A stretch of DNA of 64,000 nt from Diphasiastrum complanatum (taxonomy: Eukaryota > Streptophyta > Lycopodiopsida > Lycopodiales > Lycopodiaceae), in assembly GCA_029204225.1 (NCBI GenBank), contig CM055094.1, forward strand, positions 20,437,407 through 20,501,406, written 5' to 3'. The notes below the pieces were generated by a model that was not told the DNA's origin, searched no databases, and saw nothing but the letters and a program-made list of their open reading frames with translations. Position numbers and translations under genes: made by a program. Within the stretch, counting starts at the first letter, position 1. Each line of letters begins with the position of its first letter. Positions 10,630-23,363 of this stretch are shown here, in pieces.

Positions 10630-10832
10630 ATCTGCTACAAACCCTTCTGCTAAACTCCTTGCCAACTTAGGAGATGTTGAAAACATCAGAGAGATTGAAC
10701 GCCTCCTTAAAAGACCAAATTTTTTCGCTGTCCAAGATAAATTCTTCCTTGAAACGCATGGTTCTTTCAACCTAAACAACCCTAGTTCGGTGGTTTCTGG
10801 ACAAAATATGGGAAAAATAAAGAAGTATACAT
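10630..10832 (+). other. Exon-like open frame, unrecognised (copy 1)
   Basis: Reading + from the TCT after TGA gives about 66 codons: SATNPSAKLLANLGD, then IREIERLLKRP, QDKFF and GSFNLNNPSS, ending at TGA. The composition looks protein-like. The diverged copy at 38876-39085 keeps the frame despite a 9-bp indel. The opposite strand is open too (10597-10779), so strand is uncertain. There is no ATG at the start. I do not recognise the peptide. Confidence 0.3.
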
Positions 10833-11453
10833 GATATAAAGGAAAGAAAGGACAAGGGAGTGGTGCAAAAGAAGACTTACCGGCTAAAAGACTAAACTTT
10901 TACAGGGATTAACTGGCTCGCAGGATGTTGAGGATCTGCATAGAAGAACTCTCACTAGGAATACGGTGAATCGACTACAACTCAGCACGCACAAGGACAA
11001 GGCAAAGATATTTCTACATTTACGCTACTGCAATAGAATGTTTGAGACCATTCATGTGAGACACTTTTACACTTGTATTTTATTACAGTTCTTTGGCCTT
11101 ATATACACAAGTCCTTCCATGATATTGAGTTTGCTTGGTCATACTTACCTAACATCAAAAGTGAATGGTACTTTCTGTGTGATGTTTTTTGCAATTTTGA
11201 AATTGAAAATCTATCTTTATGTTCTTGCTCTTTTCTAAAACATTTCAAAGATTTCATTTCAGAAAAATTTGATTATGTCTTAGCTATTTAGGAAAAACAT
11301 CATTGAACTCTTGTTTTAAATCTTGCATTGAAAGCTGTTCTTGATGCTAATTTTTGGTGTTAAAGCATGTTAACACATTCACATCATCATTCACATCACA
11401 ATGCATACGAGATTTCAAAACAAGATGAAAAAGCTCGTACTTAGAATGATGTA

Positions 11454-12300
11454 GTTTTTTCATAACTTCTGTCGAGGAAACCTCGGTGATGGGAGTACAT
11501 TAGTATCGCCATAAATAGAGACTATCTGGTCAAACTTATCTTTAAATACCATAGTATGGTTTTCAAAATCTATTTCCAACAAATTTGATTTATCAAAAAA
11601 CCATTCATATCCTAGGATTACATAAGTTCTATCAAGATTCATAACATGGAAGTCGAGCCGCTCAACATGATCTTGCATCCAAAGCTCCAAATTAGGGACT
11701 TTCACATCCCAAACTTCCGTGTCTGACCCTAAGGCTAGAGCACCACATAATGTTGATCACTGGCCATGGTGGGCACCCGAAGCTTCTATACAAGCTGCAC
11801 ATTCAAAAAGTTGTGAGTACCTCCAAAATCAGACAATATACTTATATCTTTCCCTAGAATATTGCCTTTAACTCGAAACCATTGATTAGACTTGAAAGAA
11901 AGTGTACTGAAGTTACAAGTATATTCACAACCATTTAACCAATCAACTTTCAATTCACAACCATTTAACAAATCGTCTTTCAATTTACCTGTTGGTAAAT
12001 CCATCGCCATGAAACTTGATGATTTATTTTCCCTCTCGGATCTCTGTTTGGCATGATGGCCAAGTTTGTGGCATAGCAAGAAAAGGTTCTCCTTTATTGC
12101 TGCAATCTACCCTTTGTCCTTTATAACGGGCGTCTTTTTGTTCTTCATCTTCTTATTGTGTTGGCAAGAAGTAGCTTCTAGTTCATCAAAAAATAGATTT
12201 TTTATCTTATTATTTTTTGGCTTTTCATTCTTAGGCTTTTGGGCTGATTGGCTGTGCATACTCTTTCGTGAGGCAATCACGGTGCTATTGTAGGCTTTAG
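11454..12300 (-). pseudogene. Ty3-gypsy gag end and protease, copy 1
   Basis: Minus strand. A Lys-rich gag end (SAQKPKNEKPKNNK) is followed by a degenerate zinc knuckle (CHKLGHHAKQ; the first two Cys are lost), then the retropepsin region VKGNILGKDISIL with DFGGTHNFLN. Intact elements have DSGSTHNF, so the active-site Ser is replaced by Phe. After a frameshift, ILGYEWFFDKS and MVFKDKFDQ follow, typical of the protease C-terminal half. RT and integrase are absent. The protease would be inactive. Confidence 0.82.
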
Positions 12301-12634
12301 CTACTCAGATAGCATCTTTCAATATGGAGGACATTCCATTTGCACTCCTTTTGGTAATCGGCTGACAATCCATACTATGAATTGCCATTGTGCCAATTTC
12401 CAATCAAAGACCCTTAAGTGATTATTAGAAGCCTTTTTCAAATGGAAAAATAATAGCATACACCTCTAAAAGGATACGGTTGTTGGGTCTACAAAGTACT
12501 CAACAAAAATTGCTTTTTTTTTAAGGCTTTCAATTGCCTAAACCCAAAAAGCAAATAGGGAAAAAGTAATGGCAAACTTGAATGCAATAAAGGAACTTCC
12601 AAAATCCCTATTCAAGAGCACAAAATCCAAAATT

Positions 12635-13430
12635 CCCCCCCCCCCCCCCCCCCCCAATTAATATAACCAGTAACATTATTCTCAAAGCATCTACGATGAG
12701 CTACAAACAACACTTGGAGAATAAAGAATTAGGAATCTGTCAAATACTCTTGCATCTAGTATTTGGAAAGTCAGACACAATGATAGTATCATAAGAATGA
12801 GTTAGAGAAGCTTGTGAAGCCATCCAGAGGTGTGTTGTTGTTTAGTCCCACATAGTTGCCTAGATACATATCAAGCCACCCCAAGTTACCCATCATGTTG
12901 TCCCAAGCTAAGATGAACAAACAATTAGCTATTATTTTGAGTGACAACCATGAACCTATCATAGTTTCAAGTGACACCGATATACTAAGCTACTCCCAAA
13001 TAGACCCTTCCCCAAGGAGCTTCTCTCTTGAAACTATAGCAAGAAGCCGCTTATTCAAAGGAACAATCAAGGGTTGAGTAGGCAGTAAAGACCAATAAGT
13101 TAGAATCAATGCATAATTTGTTAGAAGCTAAAATAATTGATGATAGATTATGAGCACCTAGTGACAAGTAGGGCAAGGAAAGAGGATGTACACTCTACTT
13201 TGCTATGTGCTTGAAGGTATGTTGAGCATACTTGGAATATGAAGAACATGAAAATATTAGTAGTCTAGCAAAAATGCTTAGAGTAGCATTAGATTATGAA
13301 CGAAAGTGGACATTTCAAAAGTAGTGGAGAGATAGATTAACAGTTGAGTGCCATATCCATTGGCCCTAGATGAATATAATGTTCAATTTGAAAGCTCCAA
13401 TCAACAATTGTTATTGGTCATTACTTCTTG
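12635..13430 (-). repeat. Inverted copy of repeat-block left half (with poly-C 12635-12655)
   Basis: The reverse complement of 1649-2600 and of the sequence after the repeat-protein stop near 46640-46790. It includes the poly-G tract (here 21 C), the segment with AGCTACCCCAAGTTAC, and a degraded version of the 70-codon ORF near 13150-13270. It is more diverged than the forward copies. Confidence 0.8.
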
Positions 13431-14078
13431 CTGCCTACAATGCAGACGCAGAGATTGTACACTAAATTGGCACTCACCCTTCCACAAAATCCTCTAAAGT
13501 AAATCAAATGATAGACCACAATCATTAGCACTCTCCACATTTCCAGTGGCTTAAAAAAACCTCCCTCCTCTGACTCAAACCATCCTATTTTTTTTTTCCT
13601 TCCGCAACCAGCTTCTGCAAAACCCACAAGGACCACAAATACTTCGTTTGCGGTCTCTTTGTGGTTGATTAAACTTTTGTCGCCAACCAATTAGCAGCGA
13701 CTCTTCGACTAACTTACTAACAACCCCCGAAAGTAGCTTTTCCTTAATCCTAATGCCCTAACCTTTTCGTTACCAAAGATACTCATTGGCCTCTTATCAT
13801 TTTGGCCTTCTTTGCAATTACTTTAACAATGACCCATCCCAAACTATCTATTCGTAAATGTTTAAACAGCATATATTGGCCTTCATAACACTTAAACCAT
13901 TACTACTAAACCATGTATATTATAACCACATTGCGTTGGCCCAGACTGGCCTAGCACGTATCCTCAGTGGACAAAAGATGACTCCCACCGAGTCTCACTA
14001 TTGACCCCGTTTGACTCGTTTGTGGTGTCTCAAGAGCTTGCTATCATTGTCGCTTTCACTCTCATCCGAAGTATGTGC
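13431..14078. other. Single-copy stretch without a supported gene
   Basis: A minus frame (13421-13690) is open for 89 codons without any known motif. I see no repeat partner in the window. Confidence 0.4.
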
Positions 14079-14495
14079 TTATGACCTTGTGCTTACAGAA
14101 TGCACTATGTCGGTATCATCAATAGTGAAGGCCTTGTACGGTTTCACTAGTTCAACAGAAACCAACATTTTAGGTAAGGCAGTGGCCGCCATTGTTGTTG
14201 GTGACGATGTTTCACCCAAACTCCTTCTCACCGGTACCAATCTCTCCTGCCGTAGTGGCTGCAATAATAGCTGCTAGTTACTATCCACAATCCCTGACAT
14301 GAGTCGTGGTGTCGGCCATATCGACATAATCTGATTCAACCATTGTGTGGTTAAAAACGTATACCGCCCGTTGAAAAACAACTCATGTACATGCTTTATG
14401 GCTATTGTGGCAAAATTAAGAAACTCCAAAGTACTGTAAGTTTTAAAATTCTTTGTGGCATTGTCTTTCAATATTTTCTCAATAAACCCTTCCGC
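14079..14495 (-). pseudogene. Decayed coding remnant, unrecognised
   Basis: Two minus-strand frames, 14471-14274 and 14264-14079, are in the same register and separated by one stop (after GIVDSN). The first includes FIEKILKDNATKNFK, LEFLNFATIAIKH and LTTQWLNQIMSIWP; the second a Pro/Arg-rich part (RQERLVPVRRS) and AFTIDDTDIV. The composition is protein-like. I cannot name a family. It may belong with the coiled-coil remnant at 15060-15300 on the same strand. Confidence 0.4.
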
Positions 14496-15059
14496 TTAAC
14501 TAGTTGGGGAAAAGCCGCCTCCCACCAACCACAACACAATCGCCACAATAATGGATATGATACATCAATATGGTTCACAATATTATACACCATATTGAAA
14601 TCTTAACAAACTTCTGCTTATATACCCAGGCTTTGAGTTTAGCCTACTTGTGAATCGTCTGATAATGCAACGTATTATGTGTAACTAAATACTTCTTCGT
14701 TTCATATACATACCGTAATGCAAAAAGCAAAGTATTCCCTACCAAAACCTCTACACCATCAAAATTTTGAATCTTTAGTCGACCTTGTAAAATGGCCCAT
14801 GCTAGGACGGCTTGCGACTTCAAATCGAGCTCCTAACATAACTCATGTAATTCATGCAGCTCCCATGGTTCATTTCGTTCCTCCCTCGTTAAATCCCTCA
14901 ACCTTGGCAAGAAGAAGTAATCAATATTCCATGTATGTTCTATATTTCACATAAATAGCTAGGGTTGCTGAGCCTTGTATAAATTGATTACCTCCCTGAC
15001 CAATCTTGTCCTTGCATGCTTAACCCTGGGCTATCGTGGTACAAGAATTAGAATTTGGT

Positions 15060-15300
15060 CTTGTGTTAGAAAACCCATACTTTGCTACTGTTGTTGTGGA
15101 GCCGTCCCAGCCATTTTTTCTTGCGACACTGAGCTTGTTCTTTCTACTGAGCAGCTTTTGCTTGTAACATCTTAGCTTCATCCTGTAGCTTTTTACATTC
15201 CTCCTCCTTGTCATGAAGTTCTACCTCCATGTCGGACAATTGCTCCTAAGCCCATTGCAGTTCCGCCATGGCCCTGTCGCAAGTTGGCTTGCTCTTACAC
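15060..15300 (-). pseudogene. Decayed coiled-coil protein remnant
   Basis: Minus strand in the frame of the codon at 15274: AMAELQWA, stop, EQLSDMEVELHDKEEECKKL, then QDEAKMLQAKAAQ, stop, KEQAQCRKKK. Heptad spacing of Leu/Met and high charge indicate a coiled coil. Both stops are TAG, where a single C-to-T or G-to-T change from CAG or GAG would account for them. The overlapping 64-codon frame at 15214-15020 is out of register with this heptad pattern and is a shadow. Confidence 0.45.
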
Positions 15301-15434
15301 AAACTCCAAGTGCGATAACCAGTCGTTACATTGCCCTGAAATACACAAAAATCCTTGATTTTTGGCAAGTTTCTTTTCCAACTGTAAATTCTCCTCTCTC
15401 AAAAATCCTTAGTCTTCTTCAAATAGTAACCTGA

Positions 15435-16663
15435 ATAAATGTCGCATACGAATCTTGTAAGGAAGTCATATTTGTTTATGAAAGTCGTTTCCTTCGAAGA
15501 GTGATAATAAGCAATTTTCAAGTCTAGTTATTGCCATAACATTGATAGCATAAAAAGCCATGTCAATCAAGATACATTTACGTATGAAACGAAGTATCTG
15601 CTTAATTTTAAGCAAAGAGAACATAAGCAAACACATATCTTATCATTTGGTCTCATTATGAAGATGCTAGAAATAACACATACATATATGAGAACGTACT
15701 CCGAATCTGGCAATGGAATCGGGATGCAATATTTCAGTATAGAAGTCACTGTGAAGATAGAGACATGTGACATTATTTATCATTGCATGCACTCAACATA
15801 TCATAAACCATAAGTCACAAAGTGATTGAACCAACTTTCATAATATAGTAGTTCATTGTCTACCAGCGCCGACCCATCAGTAGTTATGAAGAGACAGATC
15901 TCTACGTATTCTGTAGTGCTATCATCGTTGTCCTTTCAGCAATAAAGGTGCAACATATATGTTTAAACAGCTATACAATCAATCGATTGCTTTGAAGACA
16001 GTGTAATCGTTGTTCCAGCGGAAGTGTTGGTGATCTATGAAGTACAAGTATCAAGCAATACTTGTTTATGTTCATGAATGCAAAGAGTAGAGAAGCGCTG
16101 TCAGCAAATGATCAGCGTGTACATAACTCATCTTACTACCACAACTTTTTGTGCAAAGATAGAACCATCATTTAAGCATTGCCATAAGAGCAGTAAATTG
16201 TGATTTACGGCATATACTTCATTCTGAAATGGGTGGAGAGCATTCGTCATATGAGTATCATACCAAAAGGTATTGGATCATGATCCAGCGCCTTCTTTAT
16301 GCCATAGTTTACACTTAATCAAACATTCTACACAAGCATTTCTTCCGTATGCTATCAAAGTGAAGAGTAATAGCGAAAAAGGACATACCGTTCTGTAAAC
16401 TGTAGATGGGCGCCACCATGCAAGAGCCGATATGAGGAAGATGAGGAGGAGGAGGAAGCGTAGTGAAGGTGTTGATAGTGGCGCCCTCTTTTATAACTTT
16501 TTTGATAGCATGAAAATGGAGGGAAGTTTCATTTTTTGAATTTTGAACCCGTCACAATTTACTTTTGAATATACATCATAAGGCATAAGATGACTAATAA
16601 AACCACACAGTACGATCACAAATATTCTGACGAGGCAAGGTTACATATCATTGAGTATCGTTC

Positions 16664-16708
<45 letters not shown>

Positions 16709-18955
16709 TCACATAGTTCCTCTTGACAAAGCAAGACCAAAACCTTTGAAGCCTTTATTCATAAACCAACAAGGTACAGTAAAGCTGAAAAGTCAAATAC
16801 AGTACAGTAAAGAAGTGATATAGTCGAATTGAGTAGAAACCAAGTATTTTCCATACTTAGGGTCTTTAACAGTCATCTAGAATGGCATACATTTGTGAAG
16901 AGACACTTTACCTTTCGAGCATATGTGATGCTTGCAAATTCTGAAAACTGTTTGGAAAATTCTTACCTAGATGATTGTAGCAGTGGTATCTTGTGAGGAT
17001 GCCATGTTTTAGTCCCCTCGAGTGCTCTTTGCCTTCCTTAGTATTAAACCATTTATAATGTTATTGTTAGCCTTTTTGAAAGCAAAAGTAAGTACTTTAT
17101 GAAGAGCCTACCATTCACTACTTATACAAATCTGAAGCGAATGGTTTAATGTGCATACATGTGCAGACGCTTATAGCTTTATGGCTCGAAGCCAAACCTA
17201 ACCAAAAACGAAGATAGTAGTAATATTCGATGCTATAGAGAGTGCAAGTTCCATTTGTTAGTGCTAACAGTAGTATTCCCTTTGCAAGAGCAGTCATTCG
17301 CAAGTATGATAACGAAACTGGTTATAGCATGAGGTATAGTAATCATAAACAGAATGTGCCAGCAACTGAGTTGTATGTTTTGATAAAAGTATGAAACAAC
17401 CATAGCATCATTTCTGGAGTACATACGTAGCCCTTAGTTACTTAAGCAACAACCACATATTCATGTTGTCCATTGAAAGATAGTAACGTATAATGTAAAC
17501 TATAGTTATCACACCAAGATATCATCCATTCATATCCATGATAAGGAGCTTGAAACCAAACAACCCTTCATGAGTTAGGAAGTGCTTCATCGCTAGTCAT
17601 TATGAAGCTTCTGTCTCAGCTTATCACATATGATGTAAAACTATCATTAACATGCATTCTGAAGTATGTGGAAGGTAATACTGGATCATCGCTACCTGTA
17701 AGCAAGTAATGTACGGTACTCGTAACTTCTTGAGCAAATCCATGCTATACAAGAGTCCGCAAGCTATCCCATCGTTATCTATGAGTCATGATTGTGACTT
17801 TTTTCTAAGGAAAACCAAAATACAATATTGTAATCATTCATGAAAGAGTTTGTACACAGTCACTTAAGTAACTAATGAAGGTTATCATCATTCGTATGCT
17901 AAGCATTGATTTGGTATGCTATGGTAGTGCATGTCCGAGAAAGAGATATGTAATGAACTGATTTACAAATCAACTTGCTTTTCTAAAATTAAGTTAATTA
18001 AAGAATTTCTTATGCTGCCAATGTATCATTTTTTAAGTTTCAAACCCTTGAGAAGTGTGAGAAGCACCAACCTTAATGGTAGATGCTAACGATTCTTGTG
18101 AAATGGTCATGCTTTCTTTTGAAGAAGTTAAAATCCGTTTGCAATTCTATGTATATCATTACATAATCATCTGTACCCCAACAAATGTGTTATTATCAGA
18201 ATCCATGACTTCTGAAAAATCCATTATCAAAGCTTTCGTAGTAGTTCTTAATAGTATAGCTCTTGCATAGCCTTGAGAATAGAGTTGAATAAGAGTGTTC
18301 ATAACTTTGGTCACTGTAGATCGGAACCCAATAGTATGAGTCTAGAAGTTTGTGCTACGTTACTGCTATATTGTGCAAGACACAGGTGATAGCAAGTGTT
18401 GTTAGTGCTATCATGCTAAGGTATATCACATAATAAGATTATAGCTCGTCGCTAGACACTAAGTAAAAAAATTTCATTGGTATCCCCATCGCTAATAGCC
18501 ATGATAAATATCACCACAGTGTATCATATGACTCAGTATGAGAAGTGGCGTGTCAGTATACCGCTAGATCAACAGCGATTTGCCGCATTCGTAGTATGTG
18601 CCTCTCAGAGGCGTATGGAACATATATCATAAACTAGTCGCTTCTGACCAACGATGAGATGCCTATGAAGTTGTAATCAAAGTGTATGCATTACAAAGTA
18701 GTATGCAATCAGAAAATAATTGCATTCTGGCCAACGATGGGTTGTCAAATCAGATGTGAATCCATGTATCATAGCTATTTTACAATCATTCTAATCAGCG
18801 GAGGGCCACGGGCAAGAAACCCTGCCTTACACAAATAAATAACCAAATGCACTGGTGTAATTGCATTCTCAATAGGTTGTGCTACAACGCTTATCAGAGA
18901 GGTACAATATGTACTATCATTCATTTGCAAGATAGCATTTCATTAGCAAGCATAG
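15435..18955. other. Low-repeat region without a recognised gene
   Basis: Open frames are short and resemble nothing. Short motifs such as GATAGC/GCTATC, CTATGGTAG and CATTATGAAG recur in both orientations, as in subterminal regions of some DNA transposons, but I cannot define ends. A GA/Glu-rich stretch near 16430-16470 (GAGGAAGATGAGGAGG) is low complexity. Confidence 0.4.
16668..16705. repeat. (GA)n microsatellite
   Basis: About 19 GA units following TTCATAT. The same entry sequence precedes the GA tract at 21668. Confidence 0.95.
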
Positions 18956-19055
18956 ATAGGTATCAAATATACTTACAGTTGGTATCGTAGAACAATTTCC
19001 GATTGATGGAGGGAGGGCACTGTAACTCCAAAATTGTAATGCCAAGAGGAGAAGG

Positions 19056-19434
<379 letters not shown>

Positions 19435-19599
19435 CCCACCAACCATACCCATAGTTAGTGAATCCCTCAAGGGGCAGCTAGCTCCTCCCTAAGGGAAAGC
19501 TAACTGCCCACCAAAAGAGAGTCAATGTTTTTAGGCAACTCAAACGTAGTCCAGAAAATATCTCACGATATAAGAGTTTGTTTATGATCGGACATAGTT

Positions 19600-20632
19600 T
19601 ATCTTGTGAGAAGCCATTGCTTTGAAAAGTGTCAAGAGTACGTACTTCCTTGAGAAAAGTTTCTTCTTATTACAGCAATACATAGGAGCTATCGTTTGTG
19701 ATATAATGACCTTATATGAGTTAAACACAGGTATTTGAGGCAAGGTGTATATATTGCAAAAAGGGAAAAGGAAGGTCTCTCCTTTTATCATATTTGGACA
19801 GAGGTGTACAACCGGTAATTGGACTAAAGGTAATTGTAATATTCAGAAAGTTTACTAAATTACATGTGTAGTCATTTCCGTCTATCTCAAGGTATTCCAG
19901 GGGATAGATCCAAAAAGGATTGTCATGTGTTCTTGGTTGAGTCTTGTCTAGGAAACGTCCAACCGCATGATTATTGATAAAGCATATGTCGTCAATGTAC
20001 CTGAACAAATATTTGAAGTCATTTATAAATTTGATTTGCCCTAATCTTGCAAGCCTCTTAATAAACTACATTTCAAAAAAAGAAAGGTACCAGTTACAAG
20101 ACATTGGTGAATATGAAAAACCCATTGGTATTTCCCCGACCTATCGCCAAGTATGATCCCCAAGTCTGATAATGCAATTGTCTATCAAATAGGAATTCCA
20201 AATGCATAAGGTGTTCTTGTGTTCTATACTACTCCATTCATATGAACCTGTATTTTTCGAAGCCCATTTAAAATCATTGGTTTCAGATATTCGTTTGTAT
20301 TCGAGCAATTTGATTTTGGCAATCTTAAATGCCGAACAAATCATTTGTCATAATAGTTTTCAAATCGTCAATCCCGTTCAAAGGAATATTGCTTTGTTGG
20401 CGGCTAACCTAATTCTTTGCTTGCTGGTCTTTTGAGTTTGTAATGCAATTTCAGGCTGAAATTTTCAGCACACAAGGCTTGTAGGAGGGCGAGTTCCTAC
20501 ATCCATCTAATGTGTGGTTTCGGCACATTTTGGTGCTGATTTTTTAGATTTGATACTTGCTGTTTTTTGTGTCTTTTAGGGCACATTTAGGGTTTGAAAA
20601 AGTTTATCTTCTTGGCTGGTTTTTATGGCAAT
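19600..20632 (-). pseudogene. Reverse transcriptase of GIPMG/YIDD/YDKR type, copy 1
   Basis: Minus strand. In order: ASNLK-type N-terminal residues (degraded), NDFKWASKNTGSYEWS, IWNSYLIDNCI, the motif-B region VGEIPMGFSYSPMS (usual GIPMG), FRYIDDICFINN with both catalytic Asp, then SKYDKRRDLPF and a C-terminal part to 19600 (SYKVIISQTIAP). At least one CAG-to-TAG stop and frameshifts break it. The motif order resembles Penelope-related and similar YIDD-class RTs; I see no endonuclease (GIY-YIG or other). It is the only copy with this long a C-terminus. Confidence 0.7.
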
Positions 20633-21034
20633 AGATTTGGGAGCAATTCGTACTTGTTCGGGCGAAGATATGTTGGATGGCACCAACTATTCTTCATGGA
20701 ATTGCAAGCTGAGGTTTGGCATCGACGTGATGATCAAGATTTTATCGCTAACAAGATCTATCTTATATCATTTGAGATTTTGCAAGACCTCTAAAAGTGC
20801 TTGGGAAACACTTTTAAAGATATACCGAATAAAGGATTCATCATCATGCTTTCTCCTCTCTACTTCATCCTCTTTGAAGGTAGAAGAGCAAAGGAATACA
20901 AGGTTTGATCATTGTCTTTCTACAAGTACAAGTTTGCATCGGAATGTTGGTATTATAGAGCATTCTTCTTCTCTTGAGCCATTTGTTGCAAATGATGGAT
21001 GCATTAGTAATGATAATGTTAGTTTCCCATAGGT
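20625..21034 (+). pseudogene. Ty1-copia gag fragment
   Basis: An open frame of 135 codons with MLDGTNYSSWNCKLR and KSAWETLLKIY, both typical of UBN2-type copia gag. It belongs to a different family from the gag at 7301. After about 60 residues of gag-like sequence it becomes Ser-rich and ends at a stop right before an LTR-like segment, so the body of the element is missing. Its start overlaps the 5' end of RT copy 1. Confidence 0.7.
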
Positions 21035-21330
21035 TACTTTGACCCAAAAGGTCGTGACTTGTGTAACCATGGGTTAGGTTTATTATTTAGACCATGTTAA
21101 GTTAGTTTTAGCTAAGTTGGACCCAATTTTGGTCTAGGGTCCAAGTAAAGTATAATTATGTTAAGGGGCTTTATCTTGACTTTTGAGGGTGCCCTATAAT
21201 TAGTAGGTTCTAGGACTTAGGGTTTGGAAGAGTCTCGGCCCTTGGAAGGCCTATTTATATGTACTCATTGTTCATTTATAATTCATTCCCTTTCAAGCAT
21301 TGCTACTACTTTCTCTCTCTGTGAGGGAGC
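21035..21330 (+). mobile_element. LTR-like segment
   Basis: Contains CTATTTATATGTAC (TATA-like, near 21249) followed by CATTCCCTTTCAAGC, the layout of an LTR promoter and R region. It follows a truncated gag directly. Ends are not defined. Confidence 0.45.
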
Positions 21331-21414
21331 CTAACTCTCTCCCACTTCTTCTTCTTCTTCTTCTATATGGAGATTGAATGTTAGAAGGATCTTGGCACTT
21401 TGATTTCCTACAAA

Positions 21415-21664
21415 GGAGAGAGGAGAAAGAGAGAGCGTGGGGAGAGAAGAGGAAACGTGCCATCCTCTTTGTAGGTGAGAGAGCGTGGGGAGAAAGCTTT
21501 CAATATTAGCCGTAGGATGAAGCACAGTCGATCTGGACCATCAAAGTTGTAATAAATGCAAGTGGGGTTTCAAAAATTTTTCCACCAAAACAAACCTTAG
21601 ATAAAAAATATACCATGCCAAGCTTATGATTCCAAGCAAAGTAATATAACGTTGAATACCATTC

Positions 21665-21732
<68 letters not shown>
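21415..21732. repeat. ~250-bp duplicated segment, copy 2, with (GA)n
   Basis: Repeats 19056-19304 with small changes and ends in a GA tract (21668-21732, about 32 units). Confidence 0.85.
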
Positions 21733-21735
<3 letters not shown>

Positions 21736-22195
21736 TTCATTCCCAAGTGTTACATCAAAAAAAGAAAAATTCGTTTACCATTTTTTATTTGGATAAACAA
21801 TTTTTTATCTATTGCACAATGTAAAAATATGGTACATTTATTCTACTAAACTTGGCTAAGAAAGGTCTGATTTTTTTCTTTTCATCTAAGAACTCTCCAA
21901 CATGAGAGTTCTATTTCAACATGGTCAAAGAATATGTTTAATTATGAGTACTTTGTTTCAAAAAGTAAAGTTTTTCAAATTTCCTATGATATCCACAAGA
22001 TCCTAAAATCGTAAAGGTGTGCCCTAGATGGCGTCATGTGAGACGACCTATATCCATTTCTTCAAAAACTTAATATTGGGTGACCAAAGATTGTCTAATT
22101 CCCTATAACTTGTGTGTGTGCTTACTTGATGTCTTTACGTTTTCATTAGTGGTGGTAACCATTATTTCATGTCTTCACAAGGACTCCAAATTGAA
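21733..22195. other. AT-rich spacer without a gene
   Basis: No motif, repeat partner or long frame that I can support. Confidence 0.5.
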
Positions 22196-22805
22196 TATTC
22201 CAAGCCCTAATATTGCAAGCCTCTTAATAAACTGCATTTCAAAAAAAGAAAGGTACCAGTTACAAGACATTGGTGAATAGAAAAAAACCCATTGGTATTC
22301 ACCCGACCTGTCGCTGATTATGATCCCCAAGTCTGATAATGCAATTGTCTATCAAATAGGACTTCCAAATGCATAAGGTATTCCTGCGGTCTATAGTACT
22401 CCATTCATATGAACCTGTATTTTTTGAAGCCCATTTAAAATCATTGGTTCCAGATATTTGTTTGTATTTGAGCAATTTGCTTTTGGCAATCTTAAATGCG
22501 AACAAATCATTTTAGTCATAATAGTTTTCAAATCGTCAATCCCGTTCAAAGGAATATTTCTTTTTTGGGGGTAACCTAATTCTTTGCTTGCTGGTTTTTT
22601 GAGTTTGTAATGCAATTTCAGGCTGAAATTTTCAGCACACAAGGCTTGTAGGAGGGCGAGTTCCTGCATCCATCTAATGTGTGGTTTCGACCCATTTTGG
22701 TGCTGATTTTTTAGATTTGATGCTTGCTGTTTTTTGTGTCTTTTAGGGCACATTTAGGGTTTGAAAAAATTTATCTTCTTGGCTGGTTTTTATGGCAAGA
22801 GATTT
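22196..22805 (-). pseudogene. Reverse transcriptase remnant, copy 2 (no YIDD)
   Basis: Keeps the N-terminal part (MCPKRHKKQQ, ELALLQALCAENFSLKLHYK) and NDFKWASKNTGSYEWS through the motif-B region to the Phe-Ile-Lys following it, then stops at about 22196, upstream of where the catalytic YIDD should be. It is interrupted by frameshifts. A dead fragment. Confidence 0.7.
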
Positions 22806-23345
22806 GAGCCCACCTATATATATATATATATCTCTAGGTTCACTCAAGCCTACGTGGCACAGGGCCCAGTTGGCTTAACGTACAAGGTTACGGTATTCCC
22901 TATCAGTCTATTGATTCTTCTCTTTGAGATATGTTACAGTTTGCCACGTTCTTGGTTGGGTTTCACTTCTGCTTATTACGAGGCTTCACAAGTTTCTTAT
23001 GAATTAGTCCTCTCGATTTATTACCCACTCAGACAAAGAAATCTCATCGTGTTGTAGTTATATCCAACCTGTCACAGGATACTCGGGCAATGTTCACTCC
23101 TGAACTGTACTCACATTACTTGAAAACATGCAAGTCCTGATGCTCATAAATGGATTAGCCTATTACTCGGATGAACACCTAATAAATTCCTACTCCTACT
23201 TGCTGCAGAATTGAATGAAATAGATCCTTGTGAATGAAACTAATCTAACATGCAACAAACATAATTAAGAAACAAGAAATAAAAAGCTAAATTAGAAAGC
23301 ATTTCAAAGAACAAGAATCAAGAAACACACATTTCTTGATTAGTC

Positions 23346-23363
23346 AGGCCACCATATGGTGGC
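23346..23363. other. 18-bp perfect palindrome
   Basis: GGCCACCATATGGTGGCC, repeated at 25865-25882 and present in degraded form (CATATGGTGG core) in each 1,169-bp unit. Function unknown. Confidence 0.6.

Larger units (their letters stand above)
10095..12900. repeat. Segmental duplication, copy 1 (partner 38362-41080)
   Basis: The order is the same in both copies: AT-rich DNA, an exon-like frame, a stretch beginning GATATTTYTACATTTAC, a minus-strand gypsy remnant, poly-C, and an inverted piece of the main repeat block. They differ by substitutions and indels, so the duplication is not recent. Confidence 0.85.

Noticed and set aside
19973-20440. + strand frames opposite the RT remnants (e.g. 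20202-20435, 24267-24473)
   Set aside because: Antisense shadows; the RT motifs lie on the minus strand.
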